Assembly: GCF_026535915.1 (NCBI RefSeq)
Contig: NZ_JAFNPF010000003.1
Span: 20,372 to 84,371 of the forward strand
Length of the DNA stretch: 64,000 nucleotides
Direction of reading: 5' to 3'
From: Snodgrassella sp945267035
Lineage (GTDB): Bacteria > Pseudomonadota > Gammaproteobacteria > Burkholderiales > Neisseriaceae
Position 1 is the first letter of the stretch. Each line of letters begins with the position of its first letter. The translations under genes were made by a program, and so were the position numbers. The notes beneath the pieces were generated by a model that made no database searches, was not told the DNA's origin, and saw nothing but the letters and a program-made list of their open reading frames with translations. Positions 45,352-54,893 of the stretch are shown piece after piece.

Positions 45352-46614
45352 ATGCATAAACACATTATAACCCTGCTGTGCACTTTAGGTATGGTGTTAT
45401 CTATGCCAGCTATGGCCAAAAAGCTCACTTTACGTCCAGATGCACCGGAACAATATGTGGTGAAAAAAGGTGATACTTTATGGAGTATTTCCCGCAAGTA
45501 TCTCTATAGCCCTTGGCAGTGGCCACAATTATGGGGATCAAATCGTTCCCAAATTAAAAACCCACAGAAAATTTACCCAGGACAGATTCTAACATTGCGT
45601 TATGTCAATGGTCAGCCTCGGCTGGGATTTGTTGATAATAATATTCCTACCATCAAGTTAAAACCACAAGTTCGTGATATCGCTGCTGGTTATGGCATCA
45701 GTACCATCAATGTAGATTATTACCGTATTTTTACCCAGCATCCACAAGTCATAGATCAACTACAAACCAAAAACGCACCAAGGTTGGTTACCGGACCGGA
45801 TAATCGGTTGATCTATTCTCCTGGCGATCGTGTCTATGCTGATCGTACATTGGAACCAGGTCGGTATCTGGTTTATCGTGCCGATCGTGATGTGGTTGAT
45901 CCAGATACGCATAAGTATCTTGGTCAATTAGTACGCTTTACCGGTGAAGTGGCGACGCTGGCCAACAAAAACAGTGCTTTGCAAGAACGTAGCGCGAAAG
46001 ATGAAAGTGAGTTGCCTAACGATGAGTACTACACTCGCTTACATCCATTAATTAAAGTGCCTACGCGCACAGCACAGCCGCTAATAGTGACTAAAGTGGT
46101 TTCAGAAATCACTGATGGTAATTATCTATTGAAAATTACCGATGAGCGTGATCCATTACAGATGATGCCACATGCTCCAAGTAAACAGATCCGAGGTAAA
46201 GTTATCTCTATAATGGATGGTGTTCTGGAAGCTGGTACTTTCCATACGATTATTCTTAATTTAGGTGCGAAAGATGGAATTGATAAAGGCACAGTGGTTA
46301 GTCTGGTCAATAAAAGAAGAAAGATCAAAGCCGATCCTCCAAGAGATGCTGACAGCAAAAGCGGCGTGATCAAATATCTGAGTATTCCGGCAGAAGAAGT
46401 CGGTCTAGCACTTGTTTACCGAGTTAGTGAGAATTTATCCTCTGCAATCATCATGAGTTCAACGAAATCTGTAGCTGTGGGTGACCTTGTTATGAATCCT
46501 GGCCACGATCTGGATGATATATCTGAAGACTCTAGACATGTGCCGAATGAACCACAGGATTCGCATGAATCATCAAGACTTCAGGGAGATACACGCTCCA
46601 ATATCGATATCTAG
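45352..46614 (+). CDS. LysM-domain secreted protein
   Basis: A 420-residue exported protein with signal peptide (about residues 1-22, ending MPAMAK) and an N-terminal LysM domain (QYVVKKGDTLWSISRKYLYS) that binds peptidoglycan. The remaining part is a long beta-rich region found in betaproteobacterial genes divergent from def. The last 40 residues are acidic and polar. It probably sits at the cell wall; function is not established. A strong terminator follows. Confidence 0.9.
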   Translation: MHKHIITLLCTLGMVLSMPAMAKKLTLRPDAPEQYVVKKGDTLWSISRKYLYSPWQWPQLWGSNRSQIKNPQKIYPGQILTLRYVNGQPRLGFVDNNIPTIKLKPQVRDIAAGYGISTINVDYYRIFTQHPQVIDQLQTKNAPRLVTGPDNRLIYSPGDRVYADRTLEPGRYLVYRADRDVVDPDTHKYLGQLVRFTGEVATLANKNSALQERSAKDESELPNDEYYTRLHPLIKVPTRTAQPLIVTKVVSEITDGNYLLKITDERDPLQMMPHAPSKQIRGKVISIMDGVLEAGTFHTIILNLGAKDGIDKGTVVSLVNKRRKIKADPPRDADSKSGVIKYLSIPAEEVGLALVYRVSENLSSAIIMSSTKSVAVGDLVMNPGHDLDDISEDSRHVPNEPQDSHESSRLQGDTRSNIDI

Positions 46615-46689
46615 AGCATATTCAATTTAATGGGATAAATTAACTGCAAAATCCTTTATTTTTTGATTGATATATGGTCAAGTGATGAG

Positions 46690-46724
46690 AACCGGATCTA
46701 ACTTTGCTTAGATCCGGTTTTTTT
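46690..46724 (+). terminator. Intrinsic terminator of the LysM gene
   Basis: AACCGGATCTAA and TTAGATCCGGTT form a perfect 12-base-pair stem around CTTTGC, followed by T7. Confidence 0.95.
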
Positions 46725-47783
46725 ATCTTGCTGCAATTGAATACATGACATGCAAAAGATTTAAATGGGAAAGAAAATAGAGAAGAGGACCAAATTAAAC
46801 TTGGGGAACAGAATATGTCTCAGTAATCCTAATGTCTGATGGCAAAGTCAAAATGCCAAAGATGTTAATCATCCATAATGGTGCAGTAACTGAAAAAAAA
46901 TAATAGCCATTCATATCAGTATTTTTGCCAATGGTGGATTCTTTGAATAAAGATGATTAAGGGGGAAAATCTACCATTGGCTTTATTCAACCATACCCAA
47001 ACAGTCTAAGAGCATCCATGTTGCATTGATATCCCTCTTTCAAGCAATAAGATTGACTTAAACGTTGTTGGAAAGCTTAGTATCCAATAGTAGGGCTGGA
47101 TTAACTAACCAATTTTGCGGAAATTTTTAGGCATCAAAATACCGTAACTTCGTCTGAATATCATCAATGAGCCTTTTCTTAAAGTATCTAAAAATAAAAC
47201 CAAGGGTAGTTAAACTCTCAGCTATATATAGAGTAAATAAGTGTAAATATTGAATAACTTATTAATTAATATGTTTATTTTGATTGAAAATCTTAATCAA
47301 AGCTTTATTTAATAGCAGAAAAAATTGCTTTTGGAAAATCCATGAGACACGCTAAGTTTATATCCCAAGCGAAATGATTTAAAATAATAAGTTCGGTTTT
47401 AATTTTTAGATTTATCAATAGATTATTTTTTGCATCCTTATTCCGAAATGCCGTGGTGCAAATATTGTTTTCCAGTATGCAGTACTCACTCTAATTACTA
47501 TCTGAATCACTCTATTCAGATATAGAGTTGCTTGTAGAAAAGTATTTTGTATGGAATGCAGTTAATCAGCGTGTTATGTTTATCGCATATTTGATGATGC
47601 TGTTTTTTTAGGAAAAGTTTAATGTTGTCGATTGAAGAATTAATATGCTAAATAGTTAATTCTTTGCTGGCATTTATCCACTGGGATAAATCTAATTTAC
47701 TATTTTCAACCCTTTGGGGTTCAAAAAATCTGTTAATTAAATGCATACAATAAGCTTTTATTGTATAGATTACTTGGTAAACT
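46725..47783. other. Gene-free stretch of about 1.06 kb
   Basis: AT-rich with stops in all frames. No gene, RNA or repeat was recognised. It separates housekeeping genes on the left from the accessory biosynthetic locus on the right and probably holds that operon's promoter near 47740. Confidence 0.5.
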
Positions 47784-48515
47784 ATGACTTATTTTGTACC
47801 TGTTGAAGAAATTAAATTTTGCCATAAAGAATTCTTTGGTGGCAATAATTTATATCAGGACATTGTATTGTGTGACTTCGATGGAACCATCAGTGAAAAA
47901 GATGTCACTGATACTTTATTAGACCATTTTGGCAATGAAAAATGTGAGCAGCTTGAACAGCAATGGCTCAATGGCATTATTGGCTCACGAGAGTGTATGC
48001 AGCTGCAGATTGCCAATATGACTGCCCGCTTATCGGAACTGAATGAAGTTTTGGCACAAATTAAAATTGATCCAACTTTTGTAGACTTTGTGGATTTTGC
48101 TCAAAGGCAAAACTTAACTGTTCATATTGTCAGTGATGGATTGGATTATGCGATACAATCTATTTTGAAACGCTATAAACTTGATTTTTTACCCGTCTAT
48201 GCCAATAAGTTGCTGTATGACGGTCAACAAAACTGGCAACTGCAATTTCCATATGCCAGTAGTGACTGTGTGAAAGCCAGCGGTAATTGTAAGTGCCAGC
48301 ATCGTCGCCAATTATCTGATTACAGAAAAGTATTTTATGTTGGTGATGGAACTTCAGATTTTTGTGTGGCTGATAAAGTAGATTTGGTTTTTGCTAAGGA
48401 TAAACTGATTGAATATTGTCAGCAGCATCAACTTCCATTTCAACCTATTGGTGCATTTAGTGATGTACTTACTATATTACCCAATTTGATTAATGCAGAA
48501 TCAGTTTACAGTTGA
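47784..48515 (+). CDS. MtnX-like HAD-IB family phosphatase
   Basis: This 243-residue protein has the HAD phosphatase motifs: CDFDGTIS with the nucleophile Asp31 and Asp33, VSDGLD (motif II, near residue 118), and VGDGTSD (motif IV, near residue 190). The cysteine pattern near residues 164-172 (ASGNCKC) resembles MtnX, the methionine-salvage phosphatase, but no mtn genes are nearby. The substrate is therefore open: a small phosphorylated metabolite of the locus is likely. First gene of a five-gene operon. Confidence 0.85.
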   Translation: MTYFVPVEEIKFCHKEFFGGNNLYQDIVLCDFDGTISEKDVTDTLLDHFGNEKCEQLEQQWLNGIIGSRECMQLQIANMTARLSELNEVLAQIKIDPTFVDFVDFAQRQNLTVHIVSDGLDYAIQSILKRYKLDFLPVYANKLLYDGQQNWQLQFPYASSDCVKASGNCKCQHRRQLSDYRKVFYVGDGTSDFCVADKVDLVFAKDKLIEYCQQHQLPFQPIGAFSDVLTILPNLINAESVYS

Positions 48516-48558
48516 AAATGGGTGCGTTCACACTTTAATAAAAAAATGATTTCTTATT

Positions 48559-49380
48559 ATGATTCAAGATTGTTCTTATTTTTTAAAAGGTAACCGCAAT
48601 GGAGTGCTGTTGATCCATGGTTTAACCGGTACGCCGAATGAAATGCGCATTATTGCCAGAGGTCTAAATCAGGCAGGCTTTACCGTCTATGCTATGCAAC
48701 TGGCCGGACATTGTGGCGATGAGGCAGATTTATGTCGCACAACCTGGCACGATTGGTATGCAAGCGTAGAACAGTCAGCTAAGTTTTTGCAGCAGCATGT
48801 TGATCATATATTTGTGGCTGGTTTATCCATGGGTGCGCTTTTATCGTTAAAACTGGCTGCTGATCATCCGCAAATGATTAAAGGTGTCGGGGTCTATGGC
48901 GTAACCTTTACTTATGATGGTTGGTCAATGCCATTTTGGGCAAAGCACCTTTTTTTCTTACTGACATGGCTGAAAAAACTACATCTGTTTCAAAAAACTT
49001 CATTTATTGAAAAACCACCTTATGGTTTGAAAGACGAACGCATTCGTGCGACTGTATCAGCCAGTATGTTCAGTGGGGATAGTGCCAGTGCTGGACTAGC
49101 TGGTAATCCTTTTCCAGCCCTGGCAGAAATGCAGTGGCTGGCCAAAGAAGTGCGCCGGCAATTACCTCAAGTGACCGCACCTTGTCTCATTATGCATTCC
49201 GGGCATGATGATATTGCCAATATTCAAACCAATGCCCGTTTGGTGGAAGAAAATGTCAGTGGACCAACCAAATTCATCGTATTAGATGATAGTTATCATC
49301 TCATTACCATTGACCGTCAGCGCCGTGAAGTGATTAACGAATCGGTCAAATTTTTTCAAAATATTGTTCAGTCAGCCTGA
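48559..49380 (+). CDS. Alpha/beta hydrolase, Est30-type carboxylesterase family
   Basis: A 273-residue cytosolic hydrolase. The oxyanion/HG region is LLIHGLTGTPNEM, the nucleophile Ser90 lies in AGLSMG, the acid is in SGHDDIAN (near residue 216) and the histidine in SYHLITID (near residue 245). This matches monoacylglycerol lipase or Est30-like carboxylesterases. It has a short lid with hydrophobic residues. It follows the phosphatase by 43 bases; its substrate is unknown but probably an ester or thioester of the pathway product. Confidence 0.86.
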   Translation: MIQDCSYFLKGNRNGVLLIHGLTGTPNEMRIIARGLNQAGFTVYAMQLAGHCGDEADLCRTTWHDWYASVEQSAKFLQQHVDHIFVAGLSMGALLSLKLAADHPQMIKGVGVYGVTFTYDGWSMPFWAKHLFFLLTWLKKLHLFQKTSFIEKPPYGLKDERIRATVSASMFSGDSASAGLAGNPFPALAEMQWLAKEVRRQLPQVTAPCLIMHSGHDDIANIQTNARLVEENVSGPTKFIVLDDSYHLITIDRQRREVINESVKFFQNIVQSA

Positions 49381-49410
49381 TTTAACCGAAATTTTAAGGA
49401 AACCGCCTTC

Positions 49411-49767
49411 ATGACGCTGATTGTTTTTATTTTATGGCTCGCTAATATCTGTTTTGACACCTTGGGTCAAACAGCATTCAAATATGCAGCAATAGCTCCT
49501 AATAATCGCGATGGTTGGTATTACTGGGTAGATTTATTCCGGAATTATTGGTTATGGATTGGCATTGGCTCTTATGTGGCTGAGTTTTTATTGTGGCTGG
49601 CTTTTTTAAGTCAGGTGCCCTTGTCCCAAGGAATATTGCTCGGTTCCATTAATATTATCGTACTGATGCTGGTAGGCAGAGTTCTCTTCCAAGAAAAACT
49701 AACTCGATTCCGACTGATAGGCATGTTTTGTATCACTATAGGCGTTGTCTTGGTAGGAGTATCCTAA
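49411..49767 (+). CDS. Small EamA/SMR-type membrane transporter, ArnE-like
   Basis: This 118-residue protein has four hydrophobic helices and the EamA/SMR pattern, ending LFQEKLTRFRLIGMFCITIGVVLVG. It resembles ArnE/ArnF, which form a two-subunit flippase for undecaprenyl-phosphate-aminoarabinose. The next gene encodes a similar protein and overlaps it by one base (TAATG), so the two probably form a heterodimer. AAGGA precedes the start. Cargo is unknown. Confidence 0.83.
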   Translation: MTLIVFILWLANICFDTLGQTAFKYAAIAPNNRDGWYYWVDLFRNYWLWIGIGSYVAEFLLWLAFLSQVPLSQGILLGSINIIVLMLVGRVLFQEKLTRFRLIGMFCITIGVVLVGVS

Positions 49768-50174
49768 TGCGTAAATTTTATCTGATTGGTTTTGCACTCC
49801 TACTGTTGTTTGATACCATCGGGCAGTGTAGCTTTAAATTAACGGCTAACCATGCTCAACCTCTGATGGCTAATATGGAGTGGATTATGCGCGTATTTAC
49901 CCAGCCTTGGGTATATATTGCAGTGCTGGGCTATATTGGCGCATTTTTTACTTGGATGATTTTGCTGAAAAAAGCGCCTGTTGGTCCTGCATTTGCCGCT
50001 TCACATTTAGAGGTCGTGACAGTGATGTTGGTTTCCGCTTTTCTATTTCATGAACACATCACCATAACTAGAACAATAGGTGCAATTTTTGTCGTAGCTG
50101 GGATTCTATTTTTGGCTTTTGCTGAGAAACAATTGGTTCAGAGTGAGGCAGACAACCATCACGATCCTGTATAA
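49767..50174 (+). CDS. Small EamA/SMR-type membrane transporter, ArnF-like
   Basis: The 135-residue partner of the preceding protein: four membrane helices with the conserved LLLFDTIGQCSFK helix and FLFHEHITITRTIGAIFVVAGILFL at the end. The ATG at 49767 overlaps the upstream stop, with TAGGAG just before it; a longer frame from 49728 runs inside the upstream gene and is rejected. Tandem dissimilar SMR genes usually make a heterodimer. Confidence 0.83.
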   Translation: MRKFYLIGFALLLLFDTIGQCSFKLTANHAQPLMANMEWIMRVFTQPWVYIAVLGYIGAFFTWMILLKKAPVGPAFAASHLEVVTVMLVSAFLFHEHITITRTIGAIFVVAGILFLAFAEKQLVQSEADNHHDPV

Positions 50175-50201
50175 CTCTATTACATACGGGTAAAAGCGCA
50201 T

Positions 50202-51392
50202 ATGCTTAAACGCTATTATGAAAATCCCCCTACCGCCGGTTTGCCAGTTAAATGGCGAGATTGGCTGCCTAATAGCCAGTCTTTAGCCAACGTAGCCAGT
50301 CATTTTCTGCATTTGCCAGATGTCGAAATTACCTGCTCTGGCACCGCAGCTTTGGTCATCATTTTAAGCAGTTTGGCGCAGCAATATCCACAGCGTAAGA
50401 AAGTTATTGTGCCTGCTTATACTTGTCCTCTGGTTGCCTTAGCGATTCATCATTGTGATTTACAAATACAATTATGTGATTTGCAACCTGATAGTATCGA
50501 TTTAGATATCAAGCATTTGGCTACCATGACTAATGAAGAAGTGCTGGCGGTGATTCCAACCCATCTTGGAGGGCGTGTAACTGATGTGCAATCTGTAAAG
50601 CACGTGGTGCAGCCATACCAGATCAGTGTTATCGAAGATGCAGCGCAAGCCTTAGGTGCTGATGTGGGGCATCATGGCGATGCTGTTTTGTTTAGTCTGG
50701 CAGCAGGCAAAGGCCTCACCATGTTTGAAGGTGGTCTATTTTCATCACCTCATCCGAACTTACGTGCTCAATTTCGTACTACTGCCAGCAAATCTTTACC
50801 GTGGCAATGGAAATGGGAATTAAGGCGAATTATTCAGCTATTGGGTTATAGCGCGTTATACAATCCCTATGGTTTGCATTTTGTTTACGGTCAGGGAAGG
50901 CGTAAAGCTTTACGCCAGCAGCAATGGATTAGTGCTGTGGGAGACGATTTTGATTTTGCTATTCCAATGCATCAGGTCAGCCGTTGGCGTCAATATGTCG
51001 CTGTTAATGCATTTGCTCGCTTACCAGCTTTTTTAGCCTTGTTGCAACAACAAGCACAACAACGATTACAACAATTGGAAACCATTAACGGCGTACAGGT
51101 TATCCAGGATAAATATGCAACTGGAGTTTGGCCTTTTTTAATGTTGTTATTGCCGACCACTCAGCAGCGTGATGCAATTATGGCGAAGCTGTGGCCTAGC
51201 CCTTTAGGCGTGACTCGTCTGTTCATCCATACATTGGCACAATATGATTACTTGCAGTCGATCGTACCTCATAGCGCTGTGCCCAATGCACAGGATTTTG
51301 CTGCACGGATGTTAACCATTACCAATAGTCCTTGGTTAACCGATTCTCAATTTGAACAAATATGTGAGGTCATTCAGACAGAGGTAAGCTAA
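50202..51392 (+). CDS. DegT/DnrJ/EryC1/StrS-type PLP aminotransferase
   Basis: A 396-residue fold-type I aminotransferase of the sugar-aminotransferase group (ArnB-like). TCSGTAALVIIL binds the phosphate, VPAYTCPLVALAI matches the nucleotide-sugar group, EDAAQALGA carries the PLP-contacting Asp146, and Lys170 in AAGKGLTMFEGG is the Schiff-base lysine. These proteins aminate a keto sugar or a related keto substrate. It ends the five-gene operon, and its stop overlaps the stop of the convergent arginase-like gene by 4 bases. Confidence 0.88.
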   Translation: MLKRYYENPPTAGLPVKWRDWLPNSQSLANVASHFLHLPDVEITCSGTAALVIILSSLAQQYPQRKKVIVPAYTCPLVALAIHHCDLQIQLCDLQPDSIDLDIKHLATMTNEEVLAVIPTHLGGRVTDVQSVKHVVQPYQISVIEDAAQALGADVGHHGDAVLFSLAAGKGLTMFEGGLFSSPHPNLRAQFRTTASKSLPWQWKWELRRIIQLLGYSALYNPYGLHFVYGQGRRKALRQQQWISAVGDDFDFAIPMHQVSRWRQYVAVNAFARLPAFLALLQQQAQQRLQQLETINGVQVIQDKYATGVWPFLMLLLPTTQQRDAIMAKLWPSPLGVTRLFIHTLAQYDYLQSIVPHSAVPNAQDFAARMLTITNSPWLTDSQFEQICEVIQTEVS

Positions 51393-52264
51393 TGAGCACT
51401 CAAGGCATTCAATAACTGTAAATTAACTTTATGATGTTGTGCTTGCCATTGTGCCAAAGTTTCTGCTGGAATCTCTTCTTGTTTATCCATGGCACTCAAC
51501 AACCGTTTAAGTAAACTGGTATATTGCCATTGCGACACTTCACCAGTGATATCACTGCCAATAATACGTTGCTTCAGAGCACCGATCACAGTCAGGATAT
51601 CATCCAATTGCATCCGTCCTTGATCCCAATTGGTTTGTACCACATCCTTACTCAATACATCCTTATCGATAGATATATAGACCGGTTCATGACTTGTCTG
51701 CTGGGCTTGTATGAACGCTTGAATTAAATCGGTTGGTGAAGAAAACCTTTGAAACGCTTTGCCTAAACCGATTTTATCAGCCCAGCTTACATCAACGTCC
51801 ATACTCCAATAAGTCAATTTATTAAGCCATAACGGTTTAAGCCGATTTTCCCAACTATGTGCTAACCCAATATCATTCGAGGTAATCCCCAAGACATGTA
51901 CATGACTAACAAAAGGCAATTGAGCAACATAGCTCACCCATGATCCGCAATGAATCCCAAATAAATAACGCATATTGTCGGGATGATTATCGAAAACCAC
52001 AATTTGAATCGGTTTATCAGTACTAAAAAATTTTTTCAAGCGTTGAATAAGATATAACGAAATGTGGTGATAATCTCCACTGCCCAGTAAAACCGTTCCA
52101 TAGCGATCTGGTAATTTATGGTCTAACTCGGTAGCTAATCGAAGAAATTGAGATTTGTAGCAGCCGAAGCGAATAGCTTCCTGCCACTGGCCCAACTCAA
52201 TCGTCAAAGCTTCATCATCATGTCCAGCACTTTGATCGAAATCTAAAACCACCGTTTTATTCAT
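51389..52264 (-). CDS. Arginase/agmatinase-fold (ureohydrolase-like) protein
   Basis: This 291-residue protein keeps metal-site motifs of the ureohydrolase fold in altered form: GSGDYHH (residues 61-67, where arginases have GGDH), DNHPD (residues 92-96, matching DxHxD) and SIDKDV (Asp200, Asp202). It lacks the usual SIDxDxxDP proline. It may hydrolyse a guanidino or amidino compound, or another C-N bond. It starts within the stop of the upstream acyltransferase gene, so the two are coupled. Confidence 0.78.
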   Translation of the reverse strand: MNKTVVLDFDQSAGHDDEALTIELGQWQEAIRFGCYKSQFLRLATELDHKLPDRYGTVLLGSGDYHHISLYLIQRLKKFFSTDKPIQIVVFDNHPDNMRYLFGIHCGSWVSYVAQLPFVSHVHVLGITSNDIGLAHSWENRLKPLWLNKLTYWSMDVDVSWADKIGLGKAFQRFSSPTDLIQAFIQAQQTSHEPVYISIDKDVLSKDVVQTNWDQGRMQLDDILTVIGALKQRIIGSDITGEVSQWQYTSLLKRLLSAMDKQEEIPAETLAQWQAQHHKVNLQLLNALSAH

Positions 52265-53349
52265 TATGAACGTTTTTCCTGATTAGATGACTTACTGGTA
52301 TTATTCTGCCAATTTTTATCTTGTTCGAAACGATTACTGATTTTCTTCAAAATCATTCTTAGCAGCGGATTACGAACATATACCATATGTTTCGTAAAAG
52401 TGAATCGTGCTCCCAGTGAGGCTTTAACCTCAGGATCAGTCCAGCCAGCTACATAATAGGCCAGACCTTGATTTTTAGCATAAGCCAAATTATAGAACCA
52501 GCTCACAAAATAAAGATTCAAATCACGTGCCAGCGGATAACTGAAACCTATATACTTATCAATCAGCATATTGTTTACAATAAAACAGATGTTATAGCCA
52601 ACCAATTGTTGCTGATGGTGATAAGTAATCACTCGAGCCTGATTTTTTTCATCTTGCAATAATTGAATGAAGAATTCCTTAGTCAATAAATCAAAATGAA
52701 TTTCACTCTGATGATAGACATTCAAATAAAGCTGATAAAAATTATCTAGAACTGCCGGATCAAAAAAGCACTCGTTACCACTATGCAGACAATTTATCTC
52801 AAGAGATTGCTGCGATTTCAATTTGCGACGGAAATTTTTTCTACGCTGATAGGATAATCTGCTTAAATATTCATCAATATCAGCAAAATCTATCGGTACC
52901 CAAGCCAGTGCTTGTCCCTCAACTTCAATAAAATCCTGATTTTGCAGTGCTTGAATCACAGCAGCAGAATATTGATTGGCCTGCTCTGATAACAAAGGAG
53001 ATTGTTGCGGAATATCCTTGACAATCAACAGCGGTGCTTTAGCCGTATAGTGCTGTTTGATTTGTGCAGCGAGTTGTTCGGGTGATAGCTCAGCAGTAAA
53101 AAGTGCGTATTCAGATACCGTAGTACCAATGAAAATGGTGTATGGCTTAAGTAAATTTTTCCACTTATTAAACAGAGGAAGACCTTTGACTTTAACTTGT
53201 AAATTATGGTCGGCCGTGGTGAGTAAATCAAAACGCGCGGCGAAGGCGGGTACTTCGTTCTGAATAAGCCAGGAAGTGAAATCCTGCGGAGGGAAAGTCA
53301 GAAAATTATCGACTAATTCATCTGGTTCGAGTTGAGTTAAATATTTCAT
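52264..53349 (-). CDS. FemAB/GNAT-like acyltransferase family protein
   Basis: A 361-residue protein resembling the BioF2-like/FemAB-type acyltransferases of the GNAT superfamily. The C-terminal half has YLSRLSYQRRKNFRRKLK, a stretch VIYHQSEIHF-like, and YVAGWTDPEVKASLGARF, which match members annotated as peptidoglycan biosynthesis or GNAT proteins. It probably transfers an acyl or aminoacyl group to an amine. The ATG at 53349 has AGGA 4 bases upstream; a TTG 9 codons earlier is less likely. It lies 49 bases after the aminotransferase. Confidence 0.78.
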   Translation of the reverse strand: MKYLTQLEPDELVDNFLTFPPQDFTSWLIQNEVPAFAARFDLLTTADHNLQVKVKGLPLFNKWKNLLKPYTIFIGTTVSEYALFTAELSPEQLAAQIKQHYTAKAPLLIVKDIPQQSPLLSEQANQYSAAVIQALQNQDFIEVEGQALAWVPIDFADIDEYLSRLSYQRRKNFRRKLKSQQSLEINCLHSGNECFFDPAVLDNFYQLYLNVYHQSEIHFDLLTKEFFIQLLQDEKNQARVITYHHQQQLVGYNICFIVNNMLIDKYIGFSYPLARDLNLYFVSWFYNLAYAKNQGLAYYVAGWTDPEVKASLGARFTFTKHMVYVRNPLLRMILKKISNRFEQDKNWQNNTSKSSNQEKRS

Positions 53350-53398
53350 AGCGTCCTGTAAAGGAGACTGAAGCAAATCAGTCTCCTTATTGCGTGAC

Positions 53399-54826
53399 TT
53401 AAGCGTTTAATTCTTTTTTAGCACGCGTAATTAACTGATCCAGTAACTCAATACCCTGATCAATTTCTGCTTTGCTGATGTGTAGAGAAGGAGCAAAAGT
53501 GATTACATTTTTATAATAACCACCAATATCTAACACCAGCCCCATTTTTTGACCGTTCCAGTCCAAGTCTCCAGACATACCGATATCAACCATTTTATCA
53601 ACCAAAGCTTTATTCGGCGTAAATCCGTCTTCAGTACAGATTTCAGCACGTAATGCCAAACCCAAACCATCAACTTCACCGATTTCCTTATGACGCTGTT
53701 CCAGCGTTTTTAGACCTTCAAGGAAATATGCACCACTTTCCATGACCATCGATTCATAATCCGTTTCGGCCATCATTTTAAATACTTCCAATCCCACAGC
53801 AGTGCCTAATGGATTAGACGCAAAAGTAGAATGAGTAGAACCTGCAGAGAATATTTGCGGATTAATTAATTCTTCCCGTGCCCATAAGCCGCCTAGCGGA
53901 TTCAAACCGTTAGTCAACGCCTTGGCAAATACCAACATATCCGGCTGCACATCAAAATGTTCAATGGACCAAAGTTTGCCGGTACGATAAAAACCCATCT
54001 GAATTTCATCTACAACCAGTAAAATTCCATACTGATCTAGAACCTTCTTCAGCCCTTTAAAATAATTGCGAGGCGGAACAATATAGCCACCCGTGCCCTG
54101 CAACGGTTCCACATAAAAAGCCGCATACTCAGCTTGACCAGCTTTAGGATCCCAGACCCCATGATATTCAGTCTCAAACAAGCGCGCAAAATCTGCGACC
54201 AGATGCTCACCATATTCTTCTGCAGTCATTCCTTTGGGACGTCGGAAAGGATAGGGGAAAGGAATAAACATCGCCCTATCACCAAAATGACCATAACGGC
54301 GGCGGTAACGGAAACTAGATGTGATAGATGATGCACCAAGAGTACGCCCGTGATATCCACCTTCAAAAGCAAACATCAATGTTTTACCATTTGAAGCATT
54401 CCGAATAATTTTCAGCGAGTCTTCAATACATTGAGAACCACCAACATTGAAATGCACCCGACCATCCCGACCAAATTTCTCTTTCATATCTAAAGCAATG
54501 GTTTTTGCCAGTTCAATTTTAGTTGGGTGTAAATACTGACTCGCACATTGTGGTAACGTATCAATCTGTTGCTTTAACACAGAATCCAGCCGTTCATTTG
54601 CATAGCCAAAATTGCAGGCTGAGTACCACATCTGCAAATCTAAATAAGGCGTACCATTCTTGTCATACATATAGCTGCCTTCGCAGCCGTCAAAAATTTT
54701 AGGTGGGTTGACATAGTGTACCGTGTCACCAAAAGAACAATACTTAGCTTCATCAGCCAATAACGCTGCATCGTCAGGACGATTTTTTAGCGTTTCTGCA
54801 CAAGGCTTACTCATCATTAAATCCAT
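53399..54826 (-). CDS. Class III PLP-dependent aminotransferase
   Basis: A 475-residue class III aminotransferase, the family of ornithine, lysine-epsilon, GABA and diaminobutyrate aminotransferases. FEGGYHGRT, the D273 motif VVDEIQMGFYRTG and Lys302 in FAKALTNG are the PLP-binding hallmarks. The exact substrate cannot be read from sequence; an omega-amino acid or diamine is likely. It is the first gene of a three-gene leftward operon with the acyltransferase and the arginase-fold protein. Confidence 0.9.
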   Translation of the reverse strand: MDLMMSKPCAETLKNRPDDAALLADEAKYCSFGDTVHYVNPPKIFDGCEGSYMYDKNGTPYLDLQMWYSACNFGYANERLDSVLKQQIDTLPQCASQYLHPTKIELAKTIALDMKEKFGRDGRVHFNVGGSQCIEDSLKIIRNASNGKTLMFAFEGGYHGRTLGASSITSSFRYRRRYGHFGDRAMFIPFPYPFRRPKGMTAEEYGEHLVADFARLFETEYHGVWDPKAGQAEYAAFYVEPLQGTGGYIVPPRNYFKGLKKVLDQYGILLVVDEIQMGFYRTGKLWSIEHFDVQPDMLVFAKALTNGLNPLGGLWAREELINPQIFSAGSTHSTFASNPLGTAVGLEVFKMMAETDYESMVMESGAYFLEGLKTLEQRHKEIGEVDGLGLALRAEICTEDGFTPNKALVDKMVDIGMSGDLDWNGQKMGLVLDIGGYYKNVITFAPSLHISKAEIDQGIELLDQLITRAKKELNA

Positions 54827-54893
54827 TCATCTTAAATAAAATAGCTCGTAAAATATAGCAACCAATTAATAACATTATATCGCGTTAAATGAT

